The notes: generated by a model not told the origin, from the sequence alone. A stretch of DNA of 33,860 nt from an uncultured Lachnospiraceae bacterium (GCA_910579495.1 CAJTVD010000044.1:1-33860), one strand, 5' to 3'. Counted from the stretch's first letter, positions 6,904 through 15,544 are shown. Translations and numbers: made by a program.

Positions 6904-7380
6904 ACACCCATCATCGCCATCGAGTCCGGCTATGTGGAAGCCCTGGGCTGGAACCAATACGGCGGCTGGCGCATCGGCATCCGCAGCTTTGACGGCAAAC
7001 GGTACTATTATTACGCCCACCTGCGCCAGAACTTCCCCTATGCCCTTAACCTGGAAGAGGGGAGCGTGGTCACTGCCGGGGATGTGATCGGCTACATGGG
7101 GCACACCGGATACAGCAAAAAGGAAAACGTCAACAACATTGAGACCGTCCATCTCCATTGGGGGCTGCAGCTTATTTTCGACGAATCCCAGAAAGAGGGG
7201 AACAACGAAATCTGGATCGACTGCTACGCACTCACCCGTTTCCTGTACAAAAACCGGTGCCTCACGGAAAAAAATGCGGAAACCAAAGAATGGTCCCGGT
7301 GCCTTCAGATGAAAGACCCTGCCGTAGCTGAATATGAACAGAAAAAAACGCCAGCCCCAGGCGGCAAGGCCAGCGCCTAA
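6901..7380 (+). pseudogene. M23 family metallopeptidase, 3' part cut by integration
   Basis: The 160 codons from GTPIIAI to the TAA at 7380 match the C-terminal two-thirds of an M23 (LytM-like) peptidase: GGWRIGIRS, YYYYAHLRQ, AGDVIGYMGHTGYS and the zinc motif VHLHWG. The N-terminal part with the first histidine and aspartate zinc ligands and any signal peptide is missing, so the product cannot be a normal cell-wall hydrolase. An ATG at 6841, inside the recombinase gene in another frame, could start a short chimeric product, but no RBS supports it. The missing 5' half should lie at the left end of the element. Excision would restore the gene. Confidence 0.85.
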
Positions 7381-7396
7381 GACCCTCCCCGGGAAT

Positions 7397-8476
7397 CTAG
7401 CCGCACTTTTCCCGGTAGACAAATTCCCGCTGTATCACAAAGCTCAAAAAAAACAGCGCCACATCCACCGGCATCTTCACCAGCACCTCCGCGCCCCCAA
7501 AAAGCGGATACAGCTTCCCCACCAGAAGGGCGCTTAAGGACATCTGCACCATCGCAAGGCAGGCATAGCGGGGCAGGGTGGCATGTACCGGCCCCCCGCT
7601 CTGGAACACCACCTTTAAGTTCAGCAGGTAATTATACAGGGCGGAAAGTATCCTTGCCAGCACCGTGGCCGCCATCACATAAGTGACCCTCCCCCACTGC
7701 CTGTCCTTCAAAAGAAAGCAGAACAAGGAAAACAGCGCCAGGTCCACCACACTGGAGGACAGGGAGGAAAAAAGAAACTTCCCAAATATCATGTAGATCC
7801 TCACCGAGTCTTTAATGGGGTTAAAATGGCTTGTTTTGTTTTCTTCTATATAGATCGTCCGGATGGGGATCTCCACAACAGGAATTTTCCTTGCCCTGGT
7901 TTCCAAAAGCATGTTCGTCTCAAACTCAAACCGCTCCCCCTTTACCATCAGAAGCTGCTGCATAAAAGAGGAAGGGATCCCCCGGAGCCCCGTCTGGGTA
8001 TCGGAGACAGTGATGCCCGTTAAATATTTCATCACGGTCCTGGTACACTTGTTGCCAAATTCTGACCGCGCCGGGATATCCTCCCCCTCAAAACAGCGGC
8101 AGCCCAAGATCAGCGCCCCAGGGTTCTCCAGCATGGCCTGCACGCAGGAGAGGATGCACTCCGGCGAATGCTGCCCGTCAGAATCGGCAGTTACCGCCCC
8201 CGGCATTTGGCAAAACGCCTGCAAACAATAGTTAAAAGCTGTCTTCAGCGCACGGCCTTTCCCCTGGTTTACCGCATGGCGCAGAACATGGCAACCATAC
8301 ACCCTCTCCGCCTGGCCAAAAAACCGCCCATATTCCTGCCCGCTCCCATCGTCCACCAGCACAATATTCCGGAACCCCGCATCCTTTAGCTTTTTTAACA
8401 ACGCCGGAAGTTTTTCATCCGGCTCATAGGAAGGTATAATAATTGGTATTTCCCATTTTGATATCTTAGTTGTCAT
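7397..8476 (-). CDS. GT2 glycosyltransferase fused to GtrA membrane domain
   Basis: A 359-residue fusion. Residues 10-220 are a dolichyl-phosphate-mannose-synthase-like GT2 domain (IPIIIPSYEPDEKL, VLVDDGSG, and DSD at 98-100 for metal and nucleotide-sugar binding). Residues about 231-357 form a GtrA domain with four predicted membrane helices. Such proteins move a sugar onto a polyprenyl phosphate and help translocate it for cell-surface glycosylation. AGGGGATGAA precedes the ATG. The gene starts one base after the stop of the upstream GT-C-like membrane protein, so the pair is coupled: the lipid-linked sugar made here may be used by that neighbour. Confidence 0.9.
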   Translation of the reverse strand: MTTKISKWEIPIIIPSYEPDEKLPALLKKLKDAGFRNIVLVDDGSGQEYGRFFGQAERVYGCHVLRHAVNQGKGRALKTAFNYCLQAFCQMPGAVTADSDGQHSPECILSCVQAMLENPGALILGCRCFEGEDIPARSEFGNKCTRTVMKYLTGITVSDTQTGLRGIPSSFMQQLLMVKGERFEFETNMLLETRARKIPVVEIPIRTIYIEENKTSHFNPIKDSVRIYMIFGKFLFSSLSSSVVDLALFSLFCFLLKDRQWGRVTYVMAATVLARILSALYNYLLNLKVVFQSGGPVHATLPRYACLAMVQMSLSALLVGKLYPLFGGAEVLVKMPVDVALFFLSFVIQREFVYREKCG

Positions 8477-8477
8477 T

Positions 8478-10391
8478 TCATCCCCTTTTCACCAGGCAAA
8501 TCCCGTGCTCCCCCTCTACTGCCTGGTACAGGCAGCCATAGGCAAAGTCCCCCTCCCATGCCAACGGTGCCAGCAGCTCCCGGCCTCCCTTTGCCAGTTC
8601 ATCCACATAGAGAAAGCCTGCATGGGCATCCTCCAGGGCTTTTAAAATGTCCCCGCTGTCCATGGAAGATACGTCCACATTGCCGTACATCACTGACACC
8701 GGGGCGGCTTCATAGTTGATATAGGTGTTGCGTACCCAGCTCACATCCGAGATATCCCGCAGATACAGCACCCGCCCGTGCCCGGCGATTTTATCCTCCC
8801 CATGCCCGTTTCCTTCCTTTCCACCGGCGCCGATGGCTTCAAGGAACTGCCTTGCCTTATCATCCAGGATTTCTTCCCGCCGCGCCAGCTCATTTCCCGC
8901 AGCCTCCCGATAGCCAAGCAGCGCCCGGTATGCGCCCCCATGATCCGTTGCCAGAAACACAAACAGGATACAAATAAGCGCCCCTTTCAGGGACTCCCCT
9001 CCCCGTGTCAGATAAAAGGCGATAAGGTAAAGCCCCCCTATGGCAAAAGGCGCCCCATACCTCTCAATGGAAGAGATCATCCCGAAGGGCTCCAGGTACT
9101 GGGTCTCCACGGCAAAGATCGTGAGATGGCTGGCCAGGTTGATCCCATAAAAAACCGCCCCTGTCACCGCCAGAAAACTCCCTGCATAAACAGCCTGTCC
9201 CTTTGCCAGCACCCGGAAACGGTACAGAAGGAACACAAAAACCAGAAGCAGCACATACAGCCCCAGGGGCGTCAGGTCCAGCCCCGGGGTCTTTCCCCGG
9301 TGGAGGGGCCATTTCGTAAATGCCTCCCCAAAAGCCCTGACCATTTTTTCCTGCACTGCCGGGATCCCCATGGCTCCTGTGGCCATCTGGATGGCAGCGC
9401 CGGTAAGCTTCGCCACCCTTCTGTTTAACAGGCAGAATCCCAGCCAGGAGCCTTCTGCCGCCACCGGGCAGATGGTCACCCAAAACAGGGCTTTTCTGTC
9501 CCTCTTCCGCTCCTCTTTCTGTGTGTTTTCTTTGCGGCAGCACAGGAAATGATACCCATAGGTAAACAGCAGCCCAAAGGCCGCCCAGAGAAAGCCTGTA
9601 TTTTTGCACAAGACCAACAGCATCAGATACAGCCCCTGCCTGCCATAATAAAAGAACCGCCCATGCCCCTGCCGGTCTGCTGCCGCCGCCAGGAACCCGC
9701 CGTACACCAGTGCCATGGTAAGGTCCGCGCAGCAGCCGTCTGTCCAGAACACCTCCGCCACCGCCGGGAACAGCCACAGGGCTGCCCCGCCCGCCAGCAT
9801 CCCTGCCAGGGTGAGCCTGTCCCACTTTTTCAGCACCTTCAAAAAAGGAAACAAAAATGACAGGTTCAGGAAATAATACCCGGCAAACATCAGGCCCTCC
9901 CGAAATTCCCCGGAAAAATGCAGAAACCACCATTTCATCATCTGGGTCCCTGGGGGATAGTCCCCGAACTCCGCCGCCACATTGGCATACCTGCCTGCAA
10001 ATCCATCCAGATAATAAAGGGACTTTACATCCGTTGCCCAGAAGTTATAATCGTCCCACCAGCTCACCACCTTGCCGCCTACACACACTGCCATAAAGAT
10101 AGTCATCAGCAAAGCCGCCACAAAGCCGGGGCTTGATAGCTCCCTTTGTGAAAACGCCAGGATCTCCCTTCTTTTCTCCCGGGAGCCCAGTAACAGATAC
10201 GCTGCCCCGGCCGCTGTCACAAGAAGGGCGGCCACGTCCGAAAAGGAAAGGGCCCGGAAAAAGGAAAGCAGGTAAAGCAGCAGGGTCAACACCACGCTTC
10301 CCACAGGAACCGCCTCCACCAATGGAATGCGGAACTTCCGCCCAATCACCAACAGTAAAATCAAAAATGCCGTTATCTGAAAAATAACCAT
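8478..10391 (-). CDS. Large polytopic membrane protein, GT-C glycosyltransferase-like
   Basis: A 637-residue protein with about twelve hydrophobic segments and a soluble C-terminal region of about 150 residues. After the second to fourth helices lies a loop with WWDDYNFWATDVKSLYY, an aspartate-bearing first large loop of the kind expected in GT-C enzymes, which use lipid-linked sugars. I chose the ATG at 10391 because GAGGG lies about ten bases before it; a longer frame to 10535 would read through tandem repeats and a terminator hairpin. It is coupled to the GT2-GtrA gene. A role in surface polysaccharide or protein glycosylation is inferred from fold and context. Confidence 0.75.
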   Translation of the reverse strand: MVIFQITAFLILLLVIGRKFRIPLVEAVPVGSVVLTLLLYLLSFFRALSFSDVAALLVTAAGAAYLLLGSREKRREILAFSQRELSSPGFVAALLMTIFMAVCVGGKVVSWWDDYNFWATDVKSLYYLDGFAGRYANVAAEFGDYPPGTQMMKWWFLHFSGEFREGLMFAGYYFLNLSFLFPFLKVLKKWDRLTLAGMLAGGAALWLFPAVAEVFWTDGCCADLTMALVYGGFLAAAADRQGHGRFFYYGRQGLYLMLLVLCKNTGFLWAAFGLLFTYGYHFLCCRKENTQKEERKRDRKALFWVTICPVAAEGSWLGFCLLNRRVAKLTGAAIQMATGAMGIPAVQEKMVRAFGEAFTKWPLHRGKTPGLDLTPLGLYVLLLVFVFLLYRFRVLAKGQAVYAGSFLAVTGAVFYGINLASHLTIFAVETQYLEPFGMISSIERYGAPFAIGGLYLIAFYLTRGGESLKGALICILFVFLATDHGGAYRALLGYREAAGNELARREEILDDKARQFLEAIGAGGKEGNGHGEDKIAGHGRVLYLRDISDVSWVRNTYINYEAAPVSVMYGNVDVSSMDSGDILKALEDAHAGFLYVDELAKGGRELLAPLAWEGDFAYGCLYQAVEGEHGICLVKRG

Positions 10392-10443
10392 TTTCTTGCT
10401 TCCCTCTGAAAAATTCTTCCCACCTGTATACAGCGCGGCCAAA

Positions 10444-10515
10444 ACAAACACTGCCACGCCACGCGGCAAGCTTATTGTAACAAACGCTGCCACGGGTAAG
10501 CCTATTGTAACAAAA
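10444..10515 (-). repeat. Tandem repeat module, copy A (TTTGTTACAATA units)
   Basis: Two units, 10444-10479 and 10480-10509, each starting ACAAAC, followed by a GCCACG-rich stretch and ending CTATTGTA or TTATTGTA on the plus strand, plus a partial third. Read on the minus strand each unit contains TTTGTTACAATA. The module follows the hpf terminator and precedes the GT-C gene. A close relative lies at 27922-28000. Confidence 0.7.
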
Positions 10516-10543
10516 AGATGTGCGGTGCGCCACACATCTTTTT
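10512..10543 (-). terminator. Terminator of hpf
   Basis: AAAAAGATGTG and CACATCTTTTT form an 11-base stem with a further GG/CC pair, ending in T residues on the minus strand, about 20 bases after the hpf stop. It is symmetric enough to act on both strands. Confidence 0.8.
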
Positions 10544-10562
10544 GTTCCTGCTTATGATCCCT

Positions 10563-11090
10563 TTAATCCTCCGGCTCAATCAGCCCGTAGGTGTTCCCTT
10601 TTCTCTTGTAAACTACGTTTACCTGGTCTGTCTCCGCATTGCAGAATACAAAGAAATTATGCCCTAAAAGCTCCATCTGCACACAGGCATCCTCCGGGTA
10701 CATGGGCTTGATGTCAAACTTCTTGCTGCGGATGATCTTGACCTCCTCATCCTCCATATATTCTTTTTCAATAAATTCCTTCTTAAAATAATTCGCCGAC
10801 TGTTTCTGGTCTATAAGCTTATTCTTATACTTCTTAAGCTGCCTTTCAATGATCTCCTCCACCAGGTCAATGGAAACATACATGTCGTTGCTTACCTGCT
10901 CGGAGCGGATTATGCTTCCCTTTACCGGGATGGTCACCTCAATCTTCTGCCGCTCCTTCTCAACGCTTAACGTTACATGGACCTCCGTCTCGGGAGTAAA
11001 ATATCTCTCCAGCTTTCCGATCTTCTCCTCCACCGCGCTTTTCAGCCCGGGAGTTACCTCAATATTTTTACCAGCAATTATAAACTTCAT
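10563..11090 (-). CDS. hpf: Ribosome hibernation promoting factor, long form
   Basis: A 175-residue protein. Residues 1-100 are the S30AE ribosome-binding domain (MKFIIAGKNIEVTPGLKSAV), and residues about 118-172 are the C-terminal dimerisation domain (FDIKPMYPEDACVQMELLGH). Long HPF dimerises 70S ribosomes into inactive 100S particles in stationary phase. The length matches the long form of Firmicutes. AAAGGATG lies 12 bases before the ATG. A promoter (TTGCAT, 18 bases, TATAAT) lies at 11127-11156 and a terminator follows the gene, so it is transcribed alone. Confidence 0.95.
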   Translation of the reverse strand: MKFIIAGKNIEVTPGLKSAVEEKIGKLERYFTPETEVHVTLSVEKERQKIEVTIPVKGSIIRSEQVSNDMYVSIDLVEEIIERQLKKYKNKLIDQKQSANYFKKEFIEKEYMEDEEVKIIRSKKFDIKPMYPEDACVQMELLGHNFFVFCNAETDQVNVVYKRKGNTYGLIEPED

Positions 11091-11126
11091 CTATTCATCA
11101 TCCTTTCCTTGGATTATTGTATAAAC

Positions 11127-11156
11127 ATTATAACATAGCTTGTACCATTTATGCAA
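11127..11156 (-). promoter_or_regulatory. Promoter of hpf
   Basis: Minus strand: -35 TTGCAT (11151-11156), 18-base spacer, -10 TATAAT (11127-11132), giving a leader of about 30 bases. Confidence 0.6.
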
Positions 11157-11269
11157 TAATTCCCAGTTTTCGTTTTTCGCATCCCTTATTTCCGGGCTTT
11201 TCATCATAATACACAAAACGCCTGTTCATTAATTTATTTCCCTGGATTTCCGGATTCCGTTATTTCGTT

Positions 11270-11404
11270 GGTGGATAATGTGGATAACATAGTGTATAAC
11301 TGTCAAATACCTGTTTTATCGGCCTTTTTTTTGTGGATAACTTTGTGGGTTGTCCCTGGGGATATTTCTTTTTTTGTTTACTATAAATTCCCATTTGTGG
11401 ATTA
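11270..11404. other. Cluster of DnaA-box-like sequences in a gene-free stretch
   Basis: TGTGGATAA (exact reverse of TTATCCACA) occurs at 11279-11287 and 11332-11340. Near-matches lie at 11270-11278 (GGTGGATAA, directly abutting the second), 11292-11299 (GTGTATAA) and 11396-11404 (TGTGGATTA). The surrounding 11157-11522 is AT-rich and has no gene that I can support. No dnaA, dnaN or rpmH gene is nearby, so this is not obviously the main origin. Confidence 0.55.
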
Positions 11405-11522
11405 TGTACAAGCCTGCATTTGTCAAGGCTGAATTTGGTTCCCAGCCCACTTTTAAAATAATGAAAAACCACCCATCAGGACAGCCAAAAGCCGCAATAA
11501 GGATTTTGGGGGGAAACCGGCA

Positions 11523-12263
11523 TTACTGGACAAATACATACTCCCTGTCAGAAGAGAGGCCTTCACAGAAGCCATACCCCAGGCGGCCAAAGGATTTGAT
11601 TTGTTCAAAGTCCCTGACTTCCCCCTCTGCCATAAAGCGCACCATCTCCCCCCGGGCCATTTTTGCCTGTGTGCCTTTTTGGATGACTTTCCCATCCTTC
11701 CACTGGCCGAATATACAGGTGAGAAAAACATCCCCCGGCTGCAGATAGCCCTCCACACACCTGGCATATTCCTTAGAGGCAAGGTTTACAATTTTCCCAT
11801 CCCCTTCCCTGGCCGCCTGATAGAGGGCATCTCCCCAGAATTCATATAAATCCTTCCTGCCGCCGACCTTTGCCTTTGCCTGCATTTCCAGCCGGTAAGG
11901 GACCACACCGTCCAGGGGGCGGAGCACCCCATAAAACCCGGAAAGGATCCGCAAATGCTCCTCCACATATTTTAAAGCGCTGTCTGTAAACACAGAAGGC
12001 GCCATATACTGGTACTGGATTCCCTCATATGCCAAAATCGCGGGGGTTTGGCCCTTGCGTAAATCCATCTCCCGGAACCGTTCAAAATTCAGCCCCGCAA
12101 TCTTATCGTTGCAGCCCCAAAGGGCCTTTGCCTCTTTATAGGAAAGGGACTGCATATATTCCTTTATTTTTTCAGCCTGCGCCAGATAAAGGGGCAGCCT
12201 GTTTACGGGATAAGTATCCCTGTCCACATTCATTTTTTTCGCCGGAGAAATGATTATTTTCAT
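11523..12263 (-). CDS. yaaA: Peroxide stress protein YaaA (DUF328)
   Basis: A 246-residue protein with MKIIISPAKKM at the start, the characteristic YaaA opening, and GFYGVLRPLDGVVPYRLEM in the centre. YaaA proteins bind DNA and limit damage from iron and peroxide by lowering free iron. I chose the ATG at 12263 because GGGGGATCCT precedes it and the family starts here; eight extra codons upstream are unlikely. It diverges from the cytidine deaminase gene. Full length; no odd residues noted. Confidence 0.93.
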   Translation of the reverse strand: MKIIISPAKKMNVDRDTYPVNRLPLYLAQAEKIKEYMQSLSYKEAKALWGCNDKIAGLNFERFREMDLRKGQTPAILAYEGIQYQYMAPSVFTDSALKYVEEHLRILSGFYGVLRPLDGVVPYRLEMQAKAKVGGRKDLYEFWGDALYQAAREGDGKIVNLASKEYARCVEGYLQPGDVFLTCIFGQWKDGKVIQKGTQAKMARGEMVRFMAEGEVRDFEQIKSFGRLGYGFCEGLSSDREYVFVQ

Positions 12264-12524
12264 AGGATCCCCCATTCTTGTAGCCAATATTTGTTACTTG
12301 AAGTTTACCATATGCCCCATTTTCTTTCAAGGCAGCACACTGGCATCATAATTCCGGTTGCGGAAGACACCCAAAAATGCTATTGTAATCACAGGCAGCG
12401 GGGCTTTGTGCCTGGTTGTCCCGTATGGCAACTTAACAGTACGGTTGGGGCAAGGCCCCAGCCCCGGCAGGCCCCGCACAGCCTTGGCCCAATGGGGATT
12501 TACGGTAAAAATGGAGGAAATTAT
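12264..12524 (+). promoter_or_regulatory. Divergent region with GC-rich leader ahead of the deaminase gene
   Basis: A possible plus promoter is TTGCGG (12358-12363), 17 bases, TATTGT (12381-12386). The roughly 140-base leader can form several stems, including GGGGC AA GGCCCC near 12448-12460 and CAAGGC with GCCTTG further on. I do not recognise a known riboswitch. The coding frame open through this stretch has no RBS. Confidence 0.3.
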
Positions 12525-12917
12525 ATGGAACAGATATGGAAAGAAATGTTTCAGGCAGCAAAAGCCGTGCAGAACGGGCGGCAAATATCTGATTATGTAG
12601 ATGGGGGAGGGGTGGCCGCCGCGGTCCTGTCATCATCAGGAAGGATATACGTGGGTGTCTGTGTGGATACCTGCTCTACGTTGGGAATCTGTGCTGAAAG
12701 AAATGCGATTTTTAACATGATAACAAATGGCGAACAGGAAATAAAAAAAGTGCTTGCCATCATGCCGGATGGAAAGACCGGCCCCCCATGTGGTGCCTGC
12801 AGGGAATTGATGGTTCAGCTTATGCCCAACAGCTATCAGGAAATTGAAGTACTGGTGGATTTTGAAGCAGAGGAAACCGTTACTCTCGGTGAACTTACTC
12901 CCAGGTGGTGGATATAA
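12525..12917 (+). CDS. Cytidine deaminase family protein
   Basis: A 130-residue zinc-dependent deaminase. Catalytic motifs are CAERNA (Cys56, Glu58) and PPCGACR (Cys89, Cys92). The family hydrolyses cytidine or deoxycytidine to uridine in pyrimidine salvage; the short form with three zinc cysteines is also used by blasticidin-S deaminase-like enzymes. Start chosen at 12525 behind GGAGG; the frame is open further upstream but lacks any RBS or family similarity. The stop is followed by a hairpin (12990-13010) and the zinc-ribbon membrane gene. Substrate not certain. Confidence 0.88.
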   Translation: MEQIWKEMFQAAKAVQNGRQISDYVDGGGVAAAVLSSSGRIYVGVCVDTCSTLGICAERNAIFNMITNGEQEIKKVLAIMPDGKTGPPCGACRELMVQLMPNSYQEIEVLVDFEAEETVTLGELTPRWWI

Positions 12918-12989
12918 GCACGGACAGACAGGCCTGCGGTTTTCCTTCAGCTTCTTTACAGAACTCCCGCCCGGCGTTATACTATATCC

Positions 12990-13010
12990 AGGTGCTGTTT
13001 TCAGGCACCT
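12990..13010 (+). terminator. Weak hairpin between deaminase and membrane protein genes
   Basis: AGGTGC (12990-12995) pairs with GCACCT (13005-13010), followed by TCTT. The T-tract is poor, so it may attenuate rather than stop transcription into the next gene. Confidence 0.35.
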
Positions 13011-13038
13011 TCTTACCACAATCTCAGGAGGAAATCAA

Positions 13039-14022
13039 ATGTATAAAAAAGTAAAAAATTATGCGCTCCAAAACAATCTCACGATAGATGAGAAAGGCGG
13101 GCTTGCCTATGGGCAGTTTAACGGCATCTTCCTTGCCATCCACCAGGATCCCGCCACTCCGGCCAAGCACACAGTCCAGATTTGGGTAAAGCCCGGCAGG
13201 ACAGAGCCTGCCCCTGCCATCCCGGCTTTTTTAACCCAGTGCACCTCCAAACACCAATATCTGCAGTCCGCCACCTATGCAGGCGGCAGGGTCACTGCGG
13301 AATTCCAGGGGCTTGGCTTTAAATGGGGCAAAAATTACGTCCCCTGCCTGGATGCGTTTTTAAGGGAAATCACTGCTTATTGCAATGACAATGGCCTGGT
13401 TATTTCCTGTGAATCCTGCGATGCCTGTGAAGACCTTTCGCTGTACCTGATAGATGGCGTAAGCCACCTGTTCTGTCCTGCCTGTTATACCGGCGTTTCT
13501 GACAATATCCGCAAGGATATCAACGAAAAGAAACGGGGTGGCAGCGGAAATCTGGCAGGCGGCCTTGTAGGTGCGTTTTTAGGCTCCCTGCTGGGCGTCG
13601 CTTTATGGGTGCTGATCTACCAGCTTGGCTACATATCCGCAATAGGCGGCGCTGTCATGATCGTCTGTGCTATGAAGGGTTATGAAATGCTGGGCGGGCG
13701 GCTGAACACCACCGGTATTGTGATTAGCTGCGTTCTTTCCGTTCTGATGCTGATTTTCGCAGAGCAGCTCAGCCTGGGGATTGAGATTTATAAAAGTTAT
13801 AAGGATTATGGAGTCACTTTTTTTGAAGCCTTCCAGAGCGTTCCCGCCTTTCTGGATGAGCCGGAGATCCGCACTGCCGTTATCAGCGACGTTGTTATCG
13901 GCTATGTGCTCATGGCAGTGGGCGCATGGGGGACTGTCCGCCAGGCCCTGAAAGCAGGCAGCGGCAAACAGGACGTGAAAAAGCTCACACCTGTGGCCGG
14001 AAATTCCACTACCCTTAGATAA
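13039..14022 (+). CDS. Zinc-ribbon-like membrane protein of unknown function
   Basis: A 327-residue protein. Residues about 1-115 are soluble and beta-rich. A cysteine cluster follows (CESCDACEDL ... FCPACYTG, about 120-150), which looks like a zinc ribbon with paired CxxC. A glycine-rich hydrophobic helix (GNLAGGLVGAFLGSLLGVAL) opens a membrane region of about four segments, and the tail is basic. I do not recognise an established family with a known role. The ATG at 13039 follows AGGAGG; the frame is open upstream but without an RBS. A strong terminator follows at 14060-14097. Confidence 0.75.
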   Translation: MYKKVKNYALQNNLTIDEKGGLAYGQFNGIFLAIHQDPATPAKHTVQIWVKPGRTEPAPAIPAFLTQCTSKHQYLQSATYAGGRVTAEFQGLGFKWGKNYVPCLDAFLREITAYCNDNGLVISCESCDACEDLSLYLIDGVSHLFCPACYTGVSDNIRKDINEKKRGGSGNLAGGLVGAFLGSLLGVALWVLIYQLGYISAIGGAVMIVCAMKGYEMLGGRLNTTGIVISCVLSVLMLIFAEQLSLGIEIYKSYKDYGVTFFEAFQSVPAFLDEPEIRTAVISDVVIGYVLMAVGAWGTVRQALKAGSGKQDVKKLTPVAGNSTTLR

Positions 14023-14059
14023 ACGAAACGGGACCGTTGTTATCCCATGCCTTGCAGCC

Positions 14060-14097
14060 AAACGGGCGCAGCCTTTCACTAAAGCTACGCCCGTTTT
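14060..14097 (+). terminator. Terminator after the zinc-ribbon membrane gene
   Basis: AAACGGGCG (14060-14068) pairs with CGCCCGTTT (14088-14096), continued by T, with an additional AGC/GCT inner pairing. It lies between converging genes. Confidence 0.75.
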
Positions 14098-14170
14098 ATC
14101 CCCTTTGCCTCCTGGCTCTAACCAGGCCGAAAAACGCATCAGGAACCTTTTCCCATCCCCAACTTATAAA

Positions 14171-15544
14171 TCAATCCATTGGGGCATTTTTTCTTCCATA
14201 TCCGCCAATCACTGCTGCCAGCAGCACCGCCAGCATACAAAGCGAATAATAATTCACAAAAGGAACCGAGGCCGGCGCTACCGCAAACCCTTCCCCAAAC
14301 TGTACCGTCTGCTGGGCTGGAATTACACAATGTACCGTCCAGGGTGCCAGGAAGCAGAATACGCAGCCCGTACAGTCCATCAGGTTTGCCCTGCGGTACC
14401 GGTCCACCCCTGCCTTTTCCCCAATCTCATTGACCAGGTCGCCAAGCGCCACAATGGCCACTGAAATAACGCCTGTTACCATGCTTAATATGCCCACAGA
14501 CAAAATAATGGCCGCCTCTGTGCTGCGCTCTTTTTTTGCGAAACGCTCCAGAAACCCCCGCACATCCTCAAACAGGCCGCCGCACTCCAGCACGCCCAGA
14601 AGGGCAAATACCGCCACCAGCATGGCTATGGTTCCTGCCGTCCCAGTAATGGCCTCTATAATTACCCCGGAAACCGAAAATCCACCTGGAAAGGAAATCA
14701 GTTCCTCCATCCCATAAACACCAAATACCAGCCCTGCCGCCACTCCAGCCAGAATCCCAAAGGACAGGGCGGTGATCAGATGTTTTCTCATCATACAAAG
14801 GACAATGATAGCCGCAGGGACCACCAGCATGGCCAGGCTGGCCGGGTTTGCCTCTCCCCCGGATGATGTCACCGCCCCGTTCCCGTCTGTGGTTTTGGAA
14901 AATAACAAAAACAGGACCAATGCCCCTGCCGCTGCGGGAAGGCTGTAACGCATCCTGGTTTTCACTACAGCCCCCAAATCTGCATGCTGCGTTGCCGAGG
15001 AAGCAATCGTGGTATCCGAAATAGGGCCTAAATTATCGCCAAAGGCCGCACCTGAAACAATAGCGCCAATCATAAATTCCGGTGCCGCCCCGGCCATCAC
15101 CCCTACCGGGAATAAAATAGGGATCACCACAAAATACGTTCCCACAGAGGTGCCTGTGGCAAAGGCTAACAGACAGGTAATGAGAAAAGCTGCCGCCACA
15201 AAGAGCTTTCCCGTGAACCCCGCCGCCACCACATATGCCGCAATCGTCTGTACTGCCCCGCTGGCAGAAATTAATTTACCTGAAACCGCCGCCAGTATCA
15301 CTGCCAGCACGATCACCGCGAACATAGGTTTGCCAATCCCATATACCAGCGCCTCTCCATATGCCTTTTCATCCTTTGCAAAAATAACCCCTGTCACCAG
15401 CGCCGCAAAAAACGCCAGTACATATCCATTCACATTGGACTGGCCAGATGCAGCCCACCCAATCATTGCCGCCGCCACTAAAAGCGGTGCCAGCTTTCCT
15501 GCCTTTCCGAAACGGAATTCTATCCTCTTTGGCTTACTCTCCAT
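14171..15544 (-). CDS. nhaC: NhaC-type Na+/H+ antiporter from an internal start
   Basis: From the ATG at 15544 (MESKPKRIEFRFGKAG) the product is 457 residues, the usual NhaC length, with about eleven membrane segments. The motif GAAFGDNLGPISDTTIASS is characteristic of NhaC. AGGGG lies about nine bases upstream of the ATG, so independent translation is likely. The protein would exchange internal sodium for external protons or the reverse, depending on the member. It shares its frame with the upstream ATPase, with no stop between, so it may be made both alone and as a fusion. Transcription from 17200 or an internal promoter cannot be resolved. Confidence 0.85.
   Translation of the reverse strand: MESKPKRIEFRFGKAGKLAPLLVAAAMIGWAASGQSNVNGYVLAFFAALVTGVIFAKDEKAYGEALVYGIGKPMFAVIVLAVILAAVSGKLISASGAVQTIAAYVVAAGFTGKLFVAAAFLITCLLAFATGTSVGTYFVVIPILFPVGVMAGAAPEFMIGAIVSGAAFGDNLGPISDTTIASSATQHADLGAVVKTRMRYSLPAAAGALVLFLLFSKTTDGNGAVTSSGGEANPASLAMLVVPAAIIVLCMMRKHLITALSFGILAGVAAGLVFGVYGMEELISFPGGFSVSGVIIEAITGTAGTIAMLVAVFALLGVLECGGLFEDVRGFLERFAKKERSTEAAIILSVGILSMVTGVISVAIVALGDLVNEIGEKAGVDRYRRANLMDCTGCVFCFLAPWTVHCVIPAQQTVQFGEGFAVAPASVPFVNYYSLCMLAVLLAAVIGGYGRKNAPMD

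Noticed and set aside
8778..9860. Long plus-strand frames opposite the GT-C gene
   Set aside because: Shadows of the minus-strand gene with proline/glutamine-rich, non-protein-like composition.
10444..10515. CRISPR array for the tandem repeats
   Set aside because: Only two units with no unique spacers, and no cas genes in the window.
10392..10535. N-terminal extension of the GT-C-like membrane protein
   Set aside because: It would translate the tandem repeat module and the hpf terminator; a good RBS exists at 10391.
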